The notes under the pieces are model-generated. The model was not told the origin of the DNA and made no database searches. It worked only from the letters and a program-made list of their open reading frames with translations. From Alphaproteobacteria bacterium (GTDB lineage Bacteria > Pseudomonadota > Alphaproteobacteria > Sphingomonadales > Kordiimonadaceae): a DNA stretch of 64,000 nucleotides. This document shows positions 35,205 through 44,459 of this stretch, one piece after another. A program made the translations under genes and the position numbers. The stretch spans positions 16,249-80,248 of the forward strand of contig SBGU01000060.1 in NCBI GenBank assembly GCA_006226495.1. The letters run 5' to 3'. How positions within the stretch are numbered: position 1 is the stretch's first letter; every line of letters starts with the position of its first letter.

Positions 35205-37262
35205 TTATGCCTGCGCCAGTGGCAAATGGCGCCTGAACGGCACCTCCGGACGCTGCCCCGCATCCATTTCGATACCGTAACGATATCCTGCATAGGTCGC
35301 ATGTGCGATAAGCCCAGGCGCTTCGGCGTCACCAATGACACGTACATCCTGAACACCGGCTGCGGTCCAAGCGTCCGGTCGGGCCTTCAGGGCCTGATAG
35401 AGCCCGTCATTCGGCAGGCGCATGGTAACCGGCATCAAGGCATCGGCAGCCAGTGCCGTCTCGTCACCCGACCAGACATGGCTGAACCGCGCGGTGCCAC
35501 CATCCCATGCCAGCAGTGCCCGGCTGGTTAGCTGCCGCACACCAAGTGCATGCAGGCGCTTTTGCAGGTGCCCGTATTCCAGGGTCTTGGCGGTCCAGCC
35601 CGCCATGATGTCTTCAGGTGTCACCAGCGTTACCGTGCAGCCAAGCGCCACCAGCCTTTCCGCCATCACCCCCGCCATATAGAAGCCGTCGTCGTCATAG
35701 ATGACCACATGGCCCGCGGGCGTAATGCCGTCCATGATGTCATCCGGGGTCAGGAGATTCGCACTGCCAGCCGCAATCACGCATCCGGTCGCGCGCCCGA
35801 ACCCGTCGCGCCGCCAATGGCTGCCGGTTGCGACCAACACATGGCCTGCCCCGAACTCCAGAACGTCGTCGGCTGTCAGCGGCGATTCCCGGTAAATGGA
35901 AACATTGGGCAATTTATCCAGTTGGCCCACCCGCCAGTCGCGCACACGGCCCCATTCGGCCAGGCCCGGCAGGCGGCATTCGCGCTCGACCCTGCCACCA
36001 AGCGTGCGGCTTGTTTCGGCCAGATGCACCTCGTAACCGCGCACACCCAGCACCCGCGCGGCCTCAAGGCCCGCCGGTCCCGCACCCACCACCAGCACCT
36101 TGCCTGCCCCGGCCCTGGCGGGCAGGCGTTCGGGGTGCCAGCCCTTGCGCCATTCTTCGCCCATGGTCGGGTTCTGGGTACAGCGGATGGGGGTAATGGT
36201 CATGTCGCCGGTCACGCAGATATTGCAGCCGATACATTCGCGGATATCGTCCAGACGGCCTTCCTCGATCTTCCTGGGCAGGAACGGGTCGGCGATCGAG
36301 GGACGGGCGGCGCCGATCATGTCCAGTATCCCACGCCGGATTTGTGACACCATCGTATCGGGTGATGTGAACCGCCCGACCCCGACAACCGGCTTCGCGG
36401 TGAATTTCTTCACCCAGGCGATGAAGGGTTCCTGCGCGCCTTCGCCCGCGAAGCGGCTGGTCATGCTGTCGTTGGCCCAGGCCGCCACATTCACGTCCCA
36501 CAGGTCCGGCAGGTCCGCAAGCATGCCGACCACATCCTGCGCTTCGGCGAGTGTTACACCACCGTCGCCGATCAGTTCATCAACCGCAAAGCGCACGGCA
36601 ACGGCACAGCGGTCGCCCACGGCATCCCTGGTGTCCTCGATCATCTCGCGCAGCAGGCGGACCCGGTTTTCAAGGCTGCCGCCATAGGCGTCGGTGCGGT
36701 GGTTGCGGCGTTTCTGCAGAAAATGCATGGGCAGGCACAGGTCATGCCCGGCATAGACATAGACGATATCGAACCCTGCCCGCCTGGCCCTGAGCGCGGC
36801 ATCACGGTGCCAGCGGCGGAAGGCGCGGATATCCTCGAGATCCATGGCCCTGGCCTGGTGCGGGTACCCGTGTTTGCTGGGCTGGTGCGACGGCCCGAGG
36901 ATGATCTCCCGGCTATAGAGATTGGAGGCGGAGACACCATTATGCACCAGTTCCACCGCCGCCAGGCTGCCGTGCGCATGCACCTTGTCGCACATCAATT
37001 GAAGTGCCGGAATATCCTGGTCGTCCCACAACCGTGCCTCGACATAGGGAGAAATGTCACCTGATGGGTGGATTTCGCACTCTTCAGTGCTGACCACCGC
37101 CCAGCCGCCTTCGGCCTTCACGGCGCGCATGGCGGCATGGGCTTCGGGCATTGCGTGGCCCATGCCATTGCAGTGCGGCACCTGGTAAAAACGGTTGCGC
37201 GCCGTCACCGGCCCCAGTTGCACCGGTTCAAACAGGATATCGTAGCGTGGATCGCGTGCCAT
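35205..37262 (-). CDS. Trimethylamine/histamine dehydrogenase-like iron-sulfur flavoprotein
   Basis: All 685 residues align with trimethylamine dehydrogenase: an FMN barrel, a 4Fe-4S site and a nucleotide-binding domain (VLVVGAGPAGLEAARVLG). The Cys that carries 6-S-cysteinyl-FMN is present (RFYQVPHC, Cys31), as are the cluster cysteines 343, 346, 349 and 361 (ECIGCNIC...RCTQN) and the active-site Tyr170, His173 and Asp265. The aromatic bowl that holds trimethylamine is altered: Tyr60 is Glu61 here, Trp264 is kept (Trp262) and Trp355 is Asp353. As I recall, histamine dehydrogenase has Gln, Trp and Asp at these positions. A primary or secondary amine substrate is therefore likelier than trimethylamine. 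The electron acceptor would be an ETF or similar protein, not encoded here. Confidence 0.9.
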   Translation of the reverse strand: MARDPRYDILFEPVQLGPVTARNRFYQVPHCNGMGHAMPEAHAAMRAVKAEGGWAVVSTEECEIHPSGDISPYVEARLWDDQDIPALQLMCDKVHAHGSLAAVELVHNGVSASNLYSREIILGPSHQPSKHGYPHQARAMDLEDIRAFRRWHRDAALRARRAGFDIVYVYAGHDLCLPMHFLQKRRNHRTDAYGGSLENRVRLLREMIEDTRDAVGDRCAVAVRFAVDELIGDGGVTLAEAQDVVGMLADLPDLWDVNVAAWANDSMTSRFAGEGAQEPFIAWVKKFTAKPVVGVGRFTSPDTMVSQIRRGILDMIGAARPSIADPFLPRKIEEGRLDDIRECIGCNICVTGDMTITPIRCTQNPTMGEEWRKGWHPERLPARAGAGKVLVVGAGPAGLEAARVLGVRGYEVHLAETSRTLGGRVERECRLPGLAEWGRVRDWRVGQLDKLPNVSIYRESPLTADDVLEFGAGHVLVATGSHWRRDGFGRATGCVIAAGSANLLTPDDIMDGITPAGHVVIYDDDGFYMAGVMAERLVALGCTVTLVTPEDIMAGWTAKTLEYGHLQKRLHALGVRQLTSRALLAWDGGTARFSHVWSGDETALAADALMPVTMRLPNDGLYQALKARPDAWTAAGVQDVRVIGDAEAPGLIAHATYAGYRYGIEMDAGQRPEVPFRRHLPLAQA

Positions 37263-37320
37263 TGTACCCTACTCCCTGATCGCACTGCGCGGGCGTGCGC
37301 AATGCGACTTTCTGTTCATT

Positions 37321-37350
37321 TTGCTTCCGCCCCGCCGCAGCGGGTTTAGA
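37321..37350 (+). promoter_or_regulatory. Predicted promoter of the P1 peptidase gene
   Basis: TTGCTT (37321-37326) and TTTAGA (37345-37350) are 18 bp apart, about 38 bp upstream of the ATG. Confidence 0.35.
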
Positions 37351-37388
37351 CTGCCGTGCAACAGCCCCAAAGGGAAGGACCCTGCACC

Positions 37389-38561
37389 ATGATCCTGCGC
37401 CGCCTTATGCTTGCCCTTGCCGCCACAACAGTTGTTGCATCTGCAACACTTTCGGACGATGCCGTGCCCCGGGCGCGCGACCTTGGCATCCCCTTTTCCG
37501 GCACGCCCGGCCCCTTGAATGCGATCACCGACATCAAGGGCATCACCGTCGGGCAGGTAACCCTGATAGAGGACCTTGCGGGCGGCAAGGCGGTCCGCAC
37601 GGGGGTGACCGCCATCCTGCCGCGCGGCCAGACCACCAACGCCGATCCGGTGTTCGGGGCCAGCTTCGCGCTCAATGGCAATGGTGAGATGACCGGCACC
37701 GCCTGGATCGAGGAATCCGGCTTCATTGAAGGCCCGATCCTGTTGACCAACACCCATTCGGTGGGTGTGGTGCGCGACGCGGCGATTGCCTGGCGCGTGC
37801 AACAGGGTGGTGCCGACGCCAGCGGCTACTGGTGGTCGCTGCCGGTGGTTGCCGAAACATGGGACGGTTTCCTGAGCGATATCAACGGCTTTCATGTGAA
37901 GCCAGAGCATGTGTTCCAGGCCATTGAAAGCGCGAAGACCGGTCCGGTCACGGAAGGTGGTGTCGGCGGCGGCACCGGCATGATCTGCCATGAATTCAAG
38001 GGCGGCATCGGTACGGCATCGCGCATCACCGAGGCCGGCACGGGTACCTACACGGTCGGTGTACTGGTGCAGGCCAACTACGGCATCCGCGATACCCTGA
38101 CCATCGCCGGCGTGCCGGTGGGGCAGTATCTTCGGAGCGACATGGTCTATCAGCAGCCCGCGGCGCCAAACGGCGATACCGGTTCGATCATCATCATCGT
38201 CGCGACCGACGCGCCGCTGTTGCCGCACCAGTTGAAGCGGCTGGCCAAGCGCGCGGGCATGGGCCTTGCGCGTGTCGGGTCCTATGCCGGCAATGGCTCG
38301 GGAGACATATTCGCGGCCTTTTCGACCGCGAACCGGAACGCCCAGCAGGCCGGCCCGGCAACGGAGGTGACCATGCTGTCGAACGAAGACATGGACCCGC
38401 TGTTCCTGGCGACGGTCGAGGCCACCGAAGAAGCCATCGTCAATGCCCTTGTGGCCGGGCGGGACATGACCGGCAACGACGGCAATTATGTCAAAGGCAT
38501 CCCGCATGAGCAACTGAAGGCCCTTCTGGCAAAATTCGGCCGGCTGCAACCGGCCGAATAA
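37389..38561 (+). CDS. P1 (DmpA/BapA) family aminopeptidase, exported
   Basis: This 390-residue protein is a self-processing N-terminal nucleophile aminopeptidase of the DmpA family, able to act on D-amino-acid or beta-peptide substrates. Conserved parts are NAITDIKGITVGQVTL, ILLTNTHSVGVVRDA, TEGGVGGGTGMICHEFKGGIG and the autocleavage site YAGNGSGDIFAAFSTA with the nucleophilic Ser. The N-terminal RRLMLALAATTVVASA is a signal peptide. The ATG at 37389 has GGGAAGGA about 10 nt upstream. The codons for VVASAT (GTT GTT GCA TCT GCA ACA) form a perfect copy of the TTGTTGCATCTGCAACA palindrome and are atypical for this genome. Confidence 0.92.
   Translation: MILRRLMLALAATTVVASATLSDDAVPRARDLGIPFSGTPGPLNAITDIKGITVGQVTLIEDLAGGKAVRTGVTAILPRGQTTNADPVFGASFALNGNGEMTGTAWIEESGFIEGPILLTNTHSVGVVRDAAIAWRVQQGGADASGYWWSLPVVAETWDGFLSDINGFHVKPEHVFQAIESAKTGPVTEGGVGGGTGMICHEFKGGIGTASRITEAGTGTYTVGVLVQANYGIRDTLTIAGVPVGQYLRSDMVYQQPAAPNGDTGSIIIIVATDAPLLPHQLKRLAKRAGMGLARVGSYAGNGSGDIFAAFSTANRNAQQAGPATEVTMLSNEDMDPLFLATVEATEEAIVNALVAGRDMTGNDGNYVKGIPHEQLKALLAKFGRLQPAE
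37432..37448 (+). repeat. TTGTTGCATCTGCAACA palindrome within P1 peptidase signal peptide
   Basis: This is an exact 17-of-17 match to the core of the two intergenic copies at 61445 and 61532. It lies in the part of the gene encoding the signal peptide, which tolerates sequence change. Confidence 0.5.
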
Positions 38562-38567
38562 CAGGCA

Positions 38568-40568
38568 TTACGGCTTCAGGTGGGTTTCATACCAGCCGAG
38601 AGTCTGGCGCATGCGGTGTTCGAGGTAACTGGGCACCACAATGCCGTGGTTCTGGTTCGGATAGATGACAAACCGGGTCTCGACACCGGTTGAGCGCAGC
38701 GCCTGATACATCTGTTCCGCGCCCAGGCACGGCACGTTGAAATCGACCTCGGAACACTGGAACAGGGTCGGGGTCTTGATCCGGTCCGCATGCAGGAACG
38801 GGAAACTGACCCGCATATAGGCATCCAGGTTCTGCCAGGGCGTGCCCAGTTCCAGCTCATATTCCCGCGAATACTGGTCATGGCCATAGCTGGCCAGCAT
38901 ATTGGACGTGCCGGCGCCTGATACCGCTGCCTGAAACCGCGTGTCGGATGCAATGACATAGTTGGTGAGCATCGAACCATAGCTCCAGCCGCCGATCCCC
39001 AGGCGCGCCGGGTCTGCGACGCCCATATCGACAACCGTATCCACACCTTTGAGCACATCGCGCACATCGACATTGCCCCAGTCGGCATAGATGGCCTTGG
39101 CGAAATCGAAACCGCGGCCCGATGATCCACGGGGGTTGATGGCAACAACGGCGAAGCCCTTCGCGGCATAGATCTGCCAGTCATACATGAATTCATGGCT
39201 GAACTGATACACCGGCCCGCCATGTACGCGCACGATGGTCGGATAGGCCTTGCCGGCTTCGTATCCCGCCGGTTTCATCAGCATGCCATGGATTTCATGG
39301 CCGTCGCTTTGGAAGCTGAAATCTTCCGCCGTGCCGAGCGCCACATCCTTGAGGAAAGCATTGTGCCGGGTCAGCGGACGCTGTTTTTTCTCGACCGCCG
39401 AAATGGCGAAGGGCGTGGTATCGTCGCTGTCCAGGATGACCGTATGGCCGCCCTTGGCGACATCGAAGTCATACCCGAAGCGCTTGCCCCTCGTGAGGTA
39501 GGTTACCTTGTCCGACTTCAGGTCGATGCGGGCCAGCCAGGTGTTTTCCGGGTTCTCAACCAGCGCAATGATGGATTTGCCATCCGGGCTGAAGCGGGGT
39601 TTATAGACAAAATGGTCGCGCGGGGCCGGGTAGGTTTCGGCGCCGGTTTCAACATCGGCGACCACCAGGTCCCAGGGCGCATAATAGATCCATTTGTCAT
39701 CGCCCGACCGCAGCCACACGAGCTTCTTGCCGTCAGGCGACCACATGGGCCGGCTTTCCCAGTAAGGATCGATGTCTGTGCCTTCAAAGTGGCTGATCTG
39801 GCGGGCCGTGGCGCCGGCTTCGGCATCCATGACAAAAATGTCGTAATCGAGATTGCGATCAGCATCACCCCGGTTTTTGGCAACAAAGGCGATCTGCGTA
39901 CCATCCGGCGAGAAGGAAGGCAGCCAATGGTCGGCATCGCCATCGGTGATCTGGGTCGTGGCGCCGGACCTGGTATCCACGAGATACAGGTGCTGCCGGT
40001 TTGTGGTCAGGTAACCCCGATAATCTTCCTTGAACTGGAAACGGTGGATTTCGATGGGCGGCACCGGTTTTTCGCGGCCCCGGCCGTCGACACCGGCTGC
40101 CGGCAGGGGCGGTTCGCTGACAAACACCAGACGGTCGCCCTTCGGGGACCAGACATAGTCGCTGATCCCGCTGGGCACGTTCGTCAGCATACGGGGGGCG
40201 CCGCCGGATGCCGGCATCAGCCATATCTGCACGGTTTCGTCCGCACCGCGATCAGACAGAAAGGCGACCTCGGTGCCGTCCGGCGACCATTTGGGCGCCC
40301 ATTCGCTGGCAAAGGGCGTGTCGGTCAACTGCACGCTGTCGCCACCTTTGTAGGGCACAATATAAAGGTCGCTGACCTGCGCATCGGCATCCAGATTATG
40401 GGTGCTGATCACATAGGCCACCTGCGCGCCATCGGGCGATATCGCGGGGCCGGACAGGTCTTCCAGCCGGTGCATGTCATCGACCGTGAAGGGCCGTTTG
40501 GCGTCTGCATGGGCCGGCAGCGCGATTGCCACCGCGAGCAGCGCCGGTTTCCAGATATGGTTCAGCAT
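38568..40568 (-). CDS. S9 family prolyl oligopeptidase-type peptidase
   Basis: The 666-residue protein has a signal peptide (LLAVAIALPAHADA), an N-terminal seven-bladed propeller with repeated SPDG motifs, and a C-terminal alpha/beta hydrolase. The triad is visible as Ser in GIGGWSYGSMLTNY, Asp in the FQCSEVDFNVPC region and His in YPNQNHGIV. It would degrade oligopeptides in the periplasm. AAGGGGGAA precedes the ATG at 40568, which is one base after the stop of the propeller-CehA gene, so the two are translationally coupled. It converges with the P1 peptidase gene, 6 bp apart. Confidence 0.92.
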   Translation of the reverse strand: MLNHIWKPALLAVAIALPAHADAKRPFTVDDMHRLEDLSGPAISPDGAQVAYVISTHNLDADAQVSDLYIVPYKGGDSVQLTDTPFASEWAPKWSPDGTEVAFLSDRGADETVQIWLMPASGGAPRMLTNVPSGISDYVWSPKGDRLVFVSEPPLPAAGVDGRGREKPVPPIEIHRFQFKEDYRGYLTTNRQHLYLVDTRSGATTQITDGDADHWLPSFSPDGTQIAFVAKNRGDADRNLDYDIFVMDAEAGATARQISHFEGTDIDPYWESRPMWSPDGKKLVWLRSGDDKWIYYAPWDLVVADVETGAETYPAPRDHFVYKPRFSPDGKSIIALVENPENTWLARIDLKSDKVTYLTRGKRFGYDFDVAKGGHTVILDSDDTTPFAISAVEKKQRPLTRHNAFLKDVALGTAEDFSFQSDGHEIHGMLMKPAGYEAGKAYPTIVRVHGGPVYQFSHEFMYDWQIYAAKGFAVVAINPRGSSGRGFDFAKAIYADWGNVDVRDVLKGVDTVVDMGVADPARLGIGGWSYGSMLTNYVIASDTRFQAAVSGAGTSNMLASYGHDQYSREYELELGTPWQNLDAYMRVSFPFLHADRIKTPTLFQCSEVDFNVPCLGAEQMYQALRSTGVETRFVIYPNQNHGIVVPSYLEHRMRQTLGWYETHLKP

Positions 40569-40569
40569 G

Positions 40570-43092
40570 TCATTCCCCCTTTGCCATCGTGCGGTAGCGG
40601 TCACGCGCGGCCCTGAGATAGTCCAGGGTCGCGGCTTTTTCTTCGTCCGTGTTGAAATCGTCGGCCCGGCCTTCGACCACCTCGATGGCGCGGCTCAGCC
40701 AGTCGGCGAAATAGGCTGCATCGTCGGGCGCCTTGTGTGGGTGGCCCGCCACATTGATCCAGACCGGGTTGGTGGTGCCGTAGGGATAGAGGTCCTGCAC
40801 GAAGGGCGACGGCGCCGGGTCGGTGGCACGCAACAACAGCCAGCCTGATTTCGGTATATCGATATCGGCCACAAGGTCGCCGTGGCGGCCACCTTCTGCA
40901 GGCGCCAGCGTGGCAACCACCTTGCCATTGAAAACCACCTCCATGCGGCTGAGCGGCACGATCGAGCGCACGGCGGCATCGACCCGCACCGTGCCGGGTG
41001 CCGGCATGTCGATGCTGCCACCCGGTGCTTGACCATCCACCAGCAAACCGAGAAGCGGCCCGTTGGTGACAAAACTTTTTGCATCCCGTATCGCGCCCAC
41101 CAGACCACGCGGCGACCGGTCCCTGGTATTGATGAAGGCGCGGTTCAGGCCCACAGGCCCCCTGAGCCAGGCATAGTTGGTCATGGCATCCGTGCCCGCG
41201 CCCGCAGCCAGATGGAAACCGAGGTTCAGGAATTTGTGCCAGACCGCTGCCGTAGCTTCATGGTCCGCGAACGAGACTACCTCGATATAGTCCGCCCGCC
41301 CCATGGCGACATCGGCCGGCACCATATGGCTGATGGGCGCCGTCACGTCTGGCACACTGTCGAACGGATGCACATACCCCGCGATAGCCGCCTGATCATG
41401 CGCAAGGTCGATCACTACCCCGTTGTGCGGGAAAGGCGAAGCCAAAGCCGTGTGGCGGTAGCTCGCGAAATCGGGGGTCAGGTAATGGTCTTCAAGGTTC
41501 AGGAGACCAAGATGGCCCCAGAAGCTGGTATGGAATTCCTGCCCCTGGAAAATGGTCACGCCCTTTTCCCTATAGGTGCCCTGCGCAAATTCGCCGATGT
41601 CCGGGATGCGCTCTTCCTTGTTCACCGCCAGATTATAGATGATATCCAGCCCCTCGGCGCGGGCTTGGGCGGCGAGACCCGCGCGGGTTTGTTTATACTG
41701 GCCACCATAGTTCATATGCACATGCATGTCGGCGGACACGAAGTCACCGAACCGGCTGGGCAGGTTGTCGTCTGCCAATGTCACAGGCACAGTCATGCCC
41801 GCCTTTGGCTCCACCCACATCTCGACCGGCTTGCGGGCGAAACCGGCCATGGCCTGTATCGCAACCACGCCATCCGGCACCATGACGGTGCAGGTTTCGA
41901 TGCAGTGGAAATAATGGGTTTCGTGGTTCTGCACCGCAGGGTCGAAACCATCGTCCGCATGCAGGCGCGCATCCATGGGGCCATAGTGCAGGGCATCCGC
42001 GCCCATGACACTCAGCCGCGCTGCGATGGGAGCACCTTTTTCGTCAACCGGGGTGAAAGTGATCGCATGCATGGGCCGCCTCCAGACCCGTTCGGTCGGC
42101 GTTACCCGCATGCGGGCGCCGCCAACAACGGTCTGGACCCAGAGGGAAAGACCGCCCGTTTCATTGCTGGTATAAAGCACCTGTTTGCCGTCCGGCGACC
42201 AGCGCGCGCCATGCAGGTCAAACTCCCCGAACGTCAGCGGCAGCGGCGATTGTCCGGTCGGTGTGGTCAGCCAGAGCTGATGCCACTGGCGGCCACGATA
42301 GCTTGAATACAGAAGCCGTTTTCCGTCTGGCGCCAGTTCGGGCCGGGCCGCCCATGTCGTTTCTTCGACCAGCACCTTCTTCAGGTCCGCCGGATCATGC
42401 GCCGCAACCGACCACAGGTCGCCGCTGCCCCAGGCCACTTCGCGGTTGTTCACGAAATAGAGCCGGCTGCCGTCCGGGCTCCAGCTCGGGTTAATGGCAT
42501 GGTCGTCCTTGCCATAATAATAGCGGTCGATCTCGCTTTCGCGCGGGGTGACGGCGAGGCGCATGGCACCAAGGCCGTCCGGCGTGATGTCCGCCACATG
42601 CAGGTCGAAGTGCCCCGTGGTTTCCGACGAGACAAAGGCGAGCTGGCGGCCGTCCGGCGACACGCGGGGTTCGACACTGACACCATAGCGGGTGAGCGCC
42701 ACTTCCGCTCCGGTCGCAAGCTCCAGCCGCATCAGGATATAGGCGTCCCCCCTGTGGCGCGTGAAATAGACCATACGTCCATCAGGCGACCAGTCGGGCT
42801 GGAAATCATAACCACGGCCTGCGGTCAGTTCGACCGCACGCCCCGATCCGATTTCCTGCCGCCACAGGGACCCCGCCATGGAATAGATCACCGACTTGCC
42901 GTCCGGGCTGAAGGCTGCCGACGATGGCCCCGCGGTCAGTTGCGGCAGGTACATTTCCCGCCAGTAATAGGTGTGGGGATGCTGGACCTGCGCCACACTT
43001 GGCACCCGGCCGCTGTCGGCCTGGGCCGGTGCCACCGACAATCCCGCCGCCAATAGTGCGGCGCTCAAACCTGTCCAAATCCGTGCCTGCAT
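40570..43092 (-). CDS. TolB-like propeller fused to a CehA/McbA-type metallohydrolase
   Basis: The 840-residue protein has a signal peptide (SAALLAAGLSVAPAQA), then at least six PD40 propeller repeats (SPDGKSVIYSMAG, SPDGRMVYFTRH, SPDGRQLAFVSS, SPDGSRLYFVNN, APDGKRLLYSSY, SPDGKQVLYTSN) and, from about residue 460, a PHP-like metallohydrolase of the CehA/McbA family (FVSADMHVHMNYGG, AGYVHPFDSVP, AAGAGTDAMTNYAWLRGP). CehA of carbaryl degraders is a hydrolase of this family, but most members are uncharacterised. GGGAGGG precedes the ATG. The S9 peptidase gene begins 1 bp after its stop, so a joint role in peptide or amide breakdown is plausible. Confidence 0.88.
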   Translation of the reverse strand: MQARIWTGLSAALLAAGLSVAPAQADSGRVPSVAQVQHPHTYYWREMYLPQLTAGPSSAAFSPDGKSVIYSMAGSLWRQEIGSGRAVELTAGRGYDFQPDWSPDGRMVYFTRHRGDAYILMRLELATGAEVALTRYGVSVEPRVSPDGRQLAFVSSETTGHFDLHVADITPDGLGAMRLAVTPRESEIDRYYYGKDDHAINPSWSPDGSRLYFVNNREVAWGSGDLWSVAAHDPADLKKVLVEETTWAARPELAPDGKRLLYSSYRGRQWHQLWLTTPTGQSPLPLTFGEFDLHGARWSPDGKQVLYTSNETGGLSLWVQTVVGGARMRVTPTERVWRRPMHAITFTPVDEKGAPIAARLSVMGADALHYGPMDARLHADDGFDPAVQNHETHYFHCIETCTVMVPDGVVAIQAMAGFARKPVEMWVEPKAGMTVPVTLADDNLPSRFGDFVSADMHVHMNYGGQYKQTRAGLAAQARAEGLDIIYNLAVNKEERIPDIGEFAQGTYREKGVTIFQGQEFHTSFWGHLGLLNLEDHYLTPDFASYRHTALASPFPHNGVVIDLAHDQAAIAGYVHPFDSVPDVTAPISHMVPADVAMGRADYIEVVSFADHEATAAVWHKFLNLGFHLAAGAGTDAMTNYAWLRGPVGLNRAFINTRDRSPRGLVGAIRDAKSFVTNGPLLGLLVDGQAPGGSIDMPAPGTVRVDAAVRSIVPLSRMEVVFNGKVVATLAPAEGGRHGDLVADIDIPKSGWLLLRATDPAPSPFVQDLYPYGTTNPVWINVAGHPHKAPDDAAYFADWLSRAIEVVEGRADDFNTDEEKAATLDYLRAARDRYRTMAKGE

Positions 43093-43119
43093 GGCCTGCC
43101 CTCCCCTTCAACTGGCGTT

Positions 43120-44445
43120 TCAGTTTTCTGCGACAACTTCCCGAAGGCTGGTTTCCAGCATGTCCATGGCCTCGTCGACATGCGCTTCCGAGATCATCAG
43201 GGGCGGAATGAAACGCACGGTGCTGATGCCGCATGATAAAAGCAGCAGGCCGTTATGGTAGGCCCGGGTAAGAAGTTTGTCGCAGATATCGACCGCAGGT
43301 GCCTTGCTCGTGCGGTCCTTCACCAGTTCCATGCCGATCATCAAGCCATGGCCGCGGATGTCGCCGATCACGTCGAACCGGGTGGCCATGTCCCTCAGCC
43401 GCTCCATGAAATAGGCGCCGACCTTTGCCGCATTTGCCGCATATTCCTGTTGTACCAGTTCGATTGTGGCAATGGCCGCCGCGCAGCAGACCGGGTTGCC
43501 GCCATAGGTGTTGCCGTGTGCGCCCCGCGCCCATTTTTCCATGATGGTACGTTTGGCGACAACGGCGCCAATGGGCATGCCGGAACCCAGCCCCTTCGCG
43601 AGGGTCATGATATCCGGTTTCACGCCGGTATGTTCGGCAGCAAACAGTTTGCCAGTGCGGCCGATACCCGATTGCACCTCATCGAAAATCAACAGGATGC
43701 CATGACGGTCGCACAGCGCGCGCAGGCCTTCTAGGAAGCCCGCCGGCGGCACGATATAACCGCCTTCGCCCTGCAACGGTTCAATCAGCACGGCGGCAAC
43801 TTCGCTGGCCGGCACGTTCGACTGGAACAGCATGTTTTCCATATAGTTCAGCACCGCCTGACCCTGGTCGTCGCCCGCAAACACCGGGCGATAGGGGTTC
43901 GGGTAGGGCACGTGGGTCACGCCCGGCATGGTCGGAAAAAAACCCTTCTGCTGGGTATATTTGCTGGCGGTACAGGCGAGCGAGCCCATGGTGCGGCCAT
44001 GGAAGGCACCCAGGAAGGCGATGACGCGCTGGCGACCGGTTACATAGCGCGCCAGCTTGAGCGCGCCTTCCACCGCCTCGGTGCCGCTTTGGCACATGAA
44101 GCTGAGCACAGGTTCGCCCATCGGGGCCACCTCATTCAGCTTTTCGCCCAGCCGCACCTGATAGCCATGCCAATAGTCGCTGGAAATATGCAGGAAATTC
44201 TGGGCTGCATCCGTGATGGCCTCCACCACCTTCGGATGACTGTGGCCAGTGGAACAGACCGCGATACCGGACATGAAATCCAGGAAGCGGTTGCCGTCGA
44301 CATCCCAGACCTCGGCACCCCTGCCGTGGGACATGACAAACGGATAATCCCGCGGATAGGAAGGCGAGATCACCGCCTTGTCGCGCGCCATCAGCTCGAT
44401 CGCCTTGGGGCCGGGCAACGCGGTTTTGATGTGGCTGTTTTTCAT
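43120..44445 (-). CDS. Class III aminotransferase (4-aminobutyrate/omega-amino acid type)
   Basis: This 441-residue PLP enzyme is of the GabT/ornithine-aminotransferase group. Visible features are VWDVDGNRFLDFMSGIAV, SGTEAVEGALKLAR, FHGRTMGSL, IEPLQGEGGY, LIFDEVQSGIGRTG and the PLP lysine in LAKGLGSGMPIGAV. It moves the terminal amino group of an omega-amino acid to 2-oxoglutarate. AAGGAAAG precedes the ATG at 44445; an ATG six codons upstream overlaps the previous stop. It is the last gene of a four-gene operon with aldehyde dehydrogenase and CoA-transferase. AstC is also in this family, so a role with astAB cannot be excluded. Confidence 0.9.
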   Translation of the reverse strand: MKNSHIKTALPGPKAIELMARDKAVISPSYPRDYPFVMSHGRGAEVWDVDGNRFLDFMSGIAVCSTGHSHPKVVEAITDAAQNFLHISSDYWHGYQVRLGEKLNEVAPMGEPVLSFMCQSGTEAVEGALKLARYVTGRQRVIAFLGAFHGRTMGSLACTASKYTQQKGFFPTMPGVTHVPYPNPYRPVFAGDDQGQAVLNYMENMLFQSNVPASEVAAVLIEPLQGEGGYIVPPAGFLEGLRALCDRHGILLIFDEVQSGIGRTGKLFAAEHTGVKPDIMTLAKGLGSGMPIGAVVAKRTIMEKWARGAHGNTYGGNPVCCAAAIATIELVQQEYAANAAKVGAYFMERLRDMATRFDVIGDIRGHGLMIGMELVKDRTSKAPAVDICDKLLTRAYHNGLLLLSCGISTVRFIPPLMISEAHVDEAMDMLETSLREVVAEN

Positions 44446-44459
44446 GCTTCTTTCCTTTT

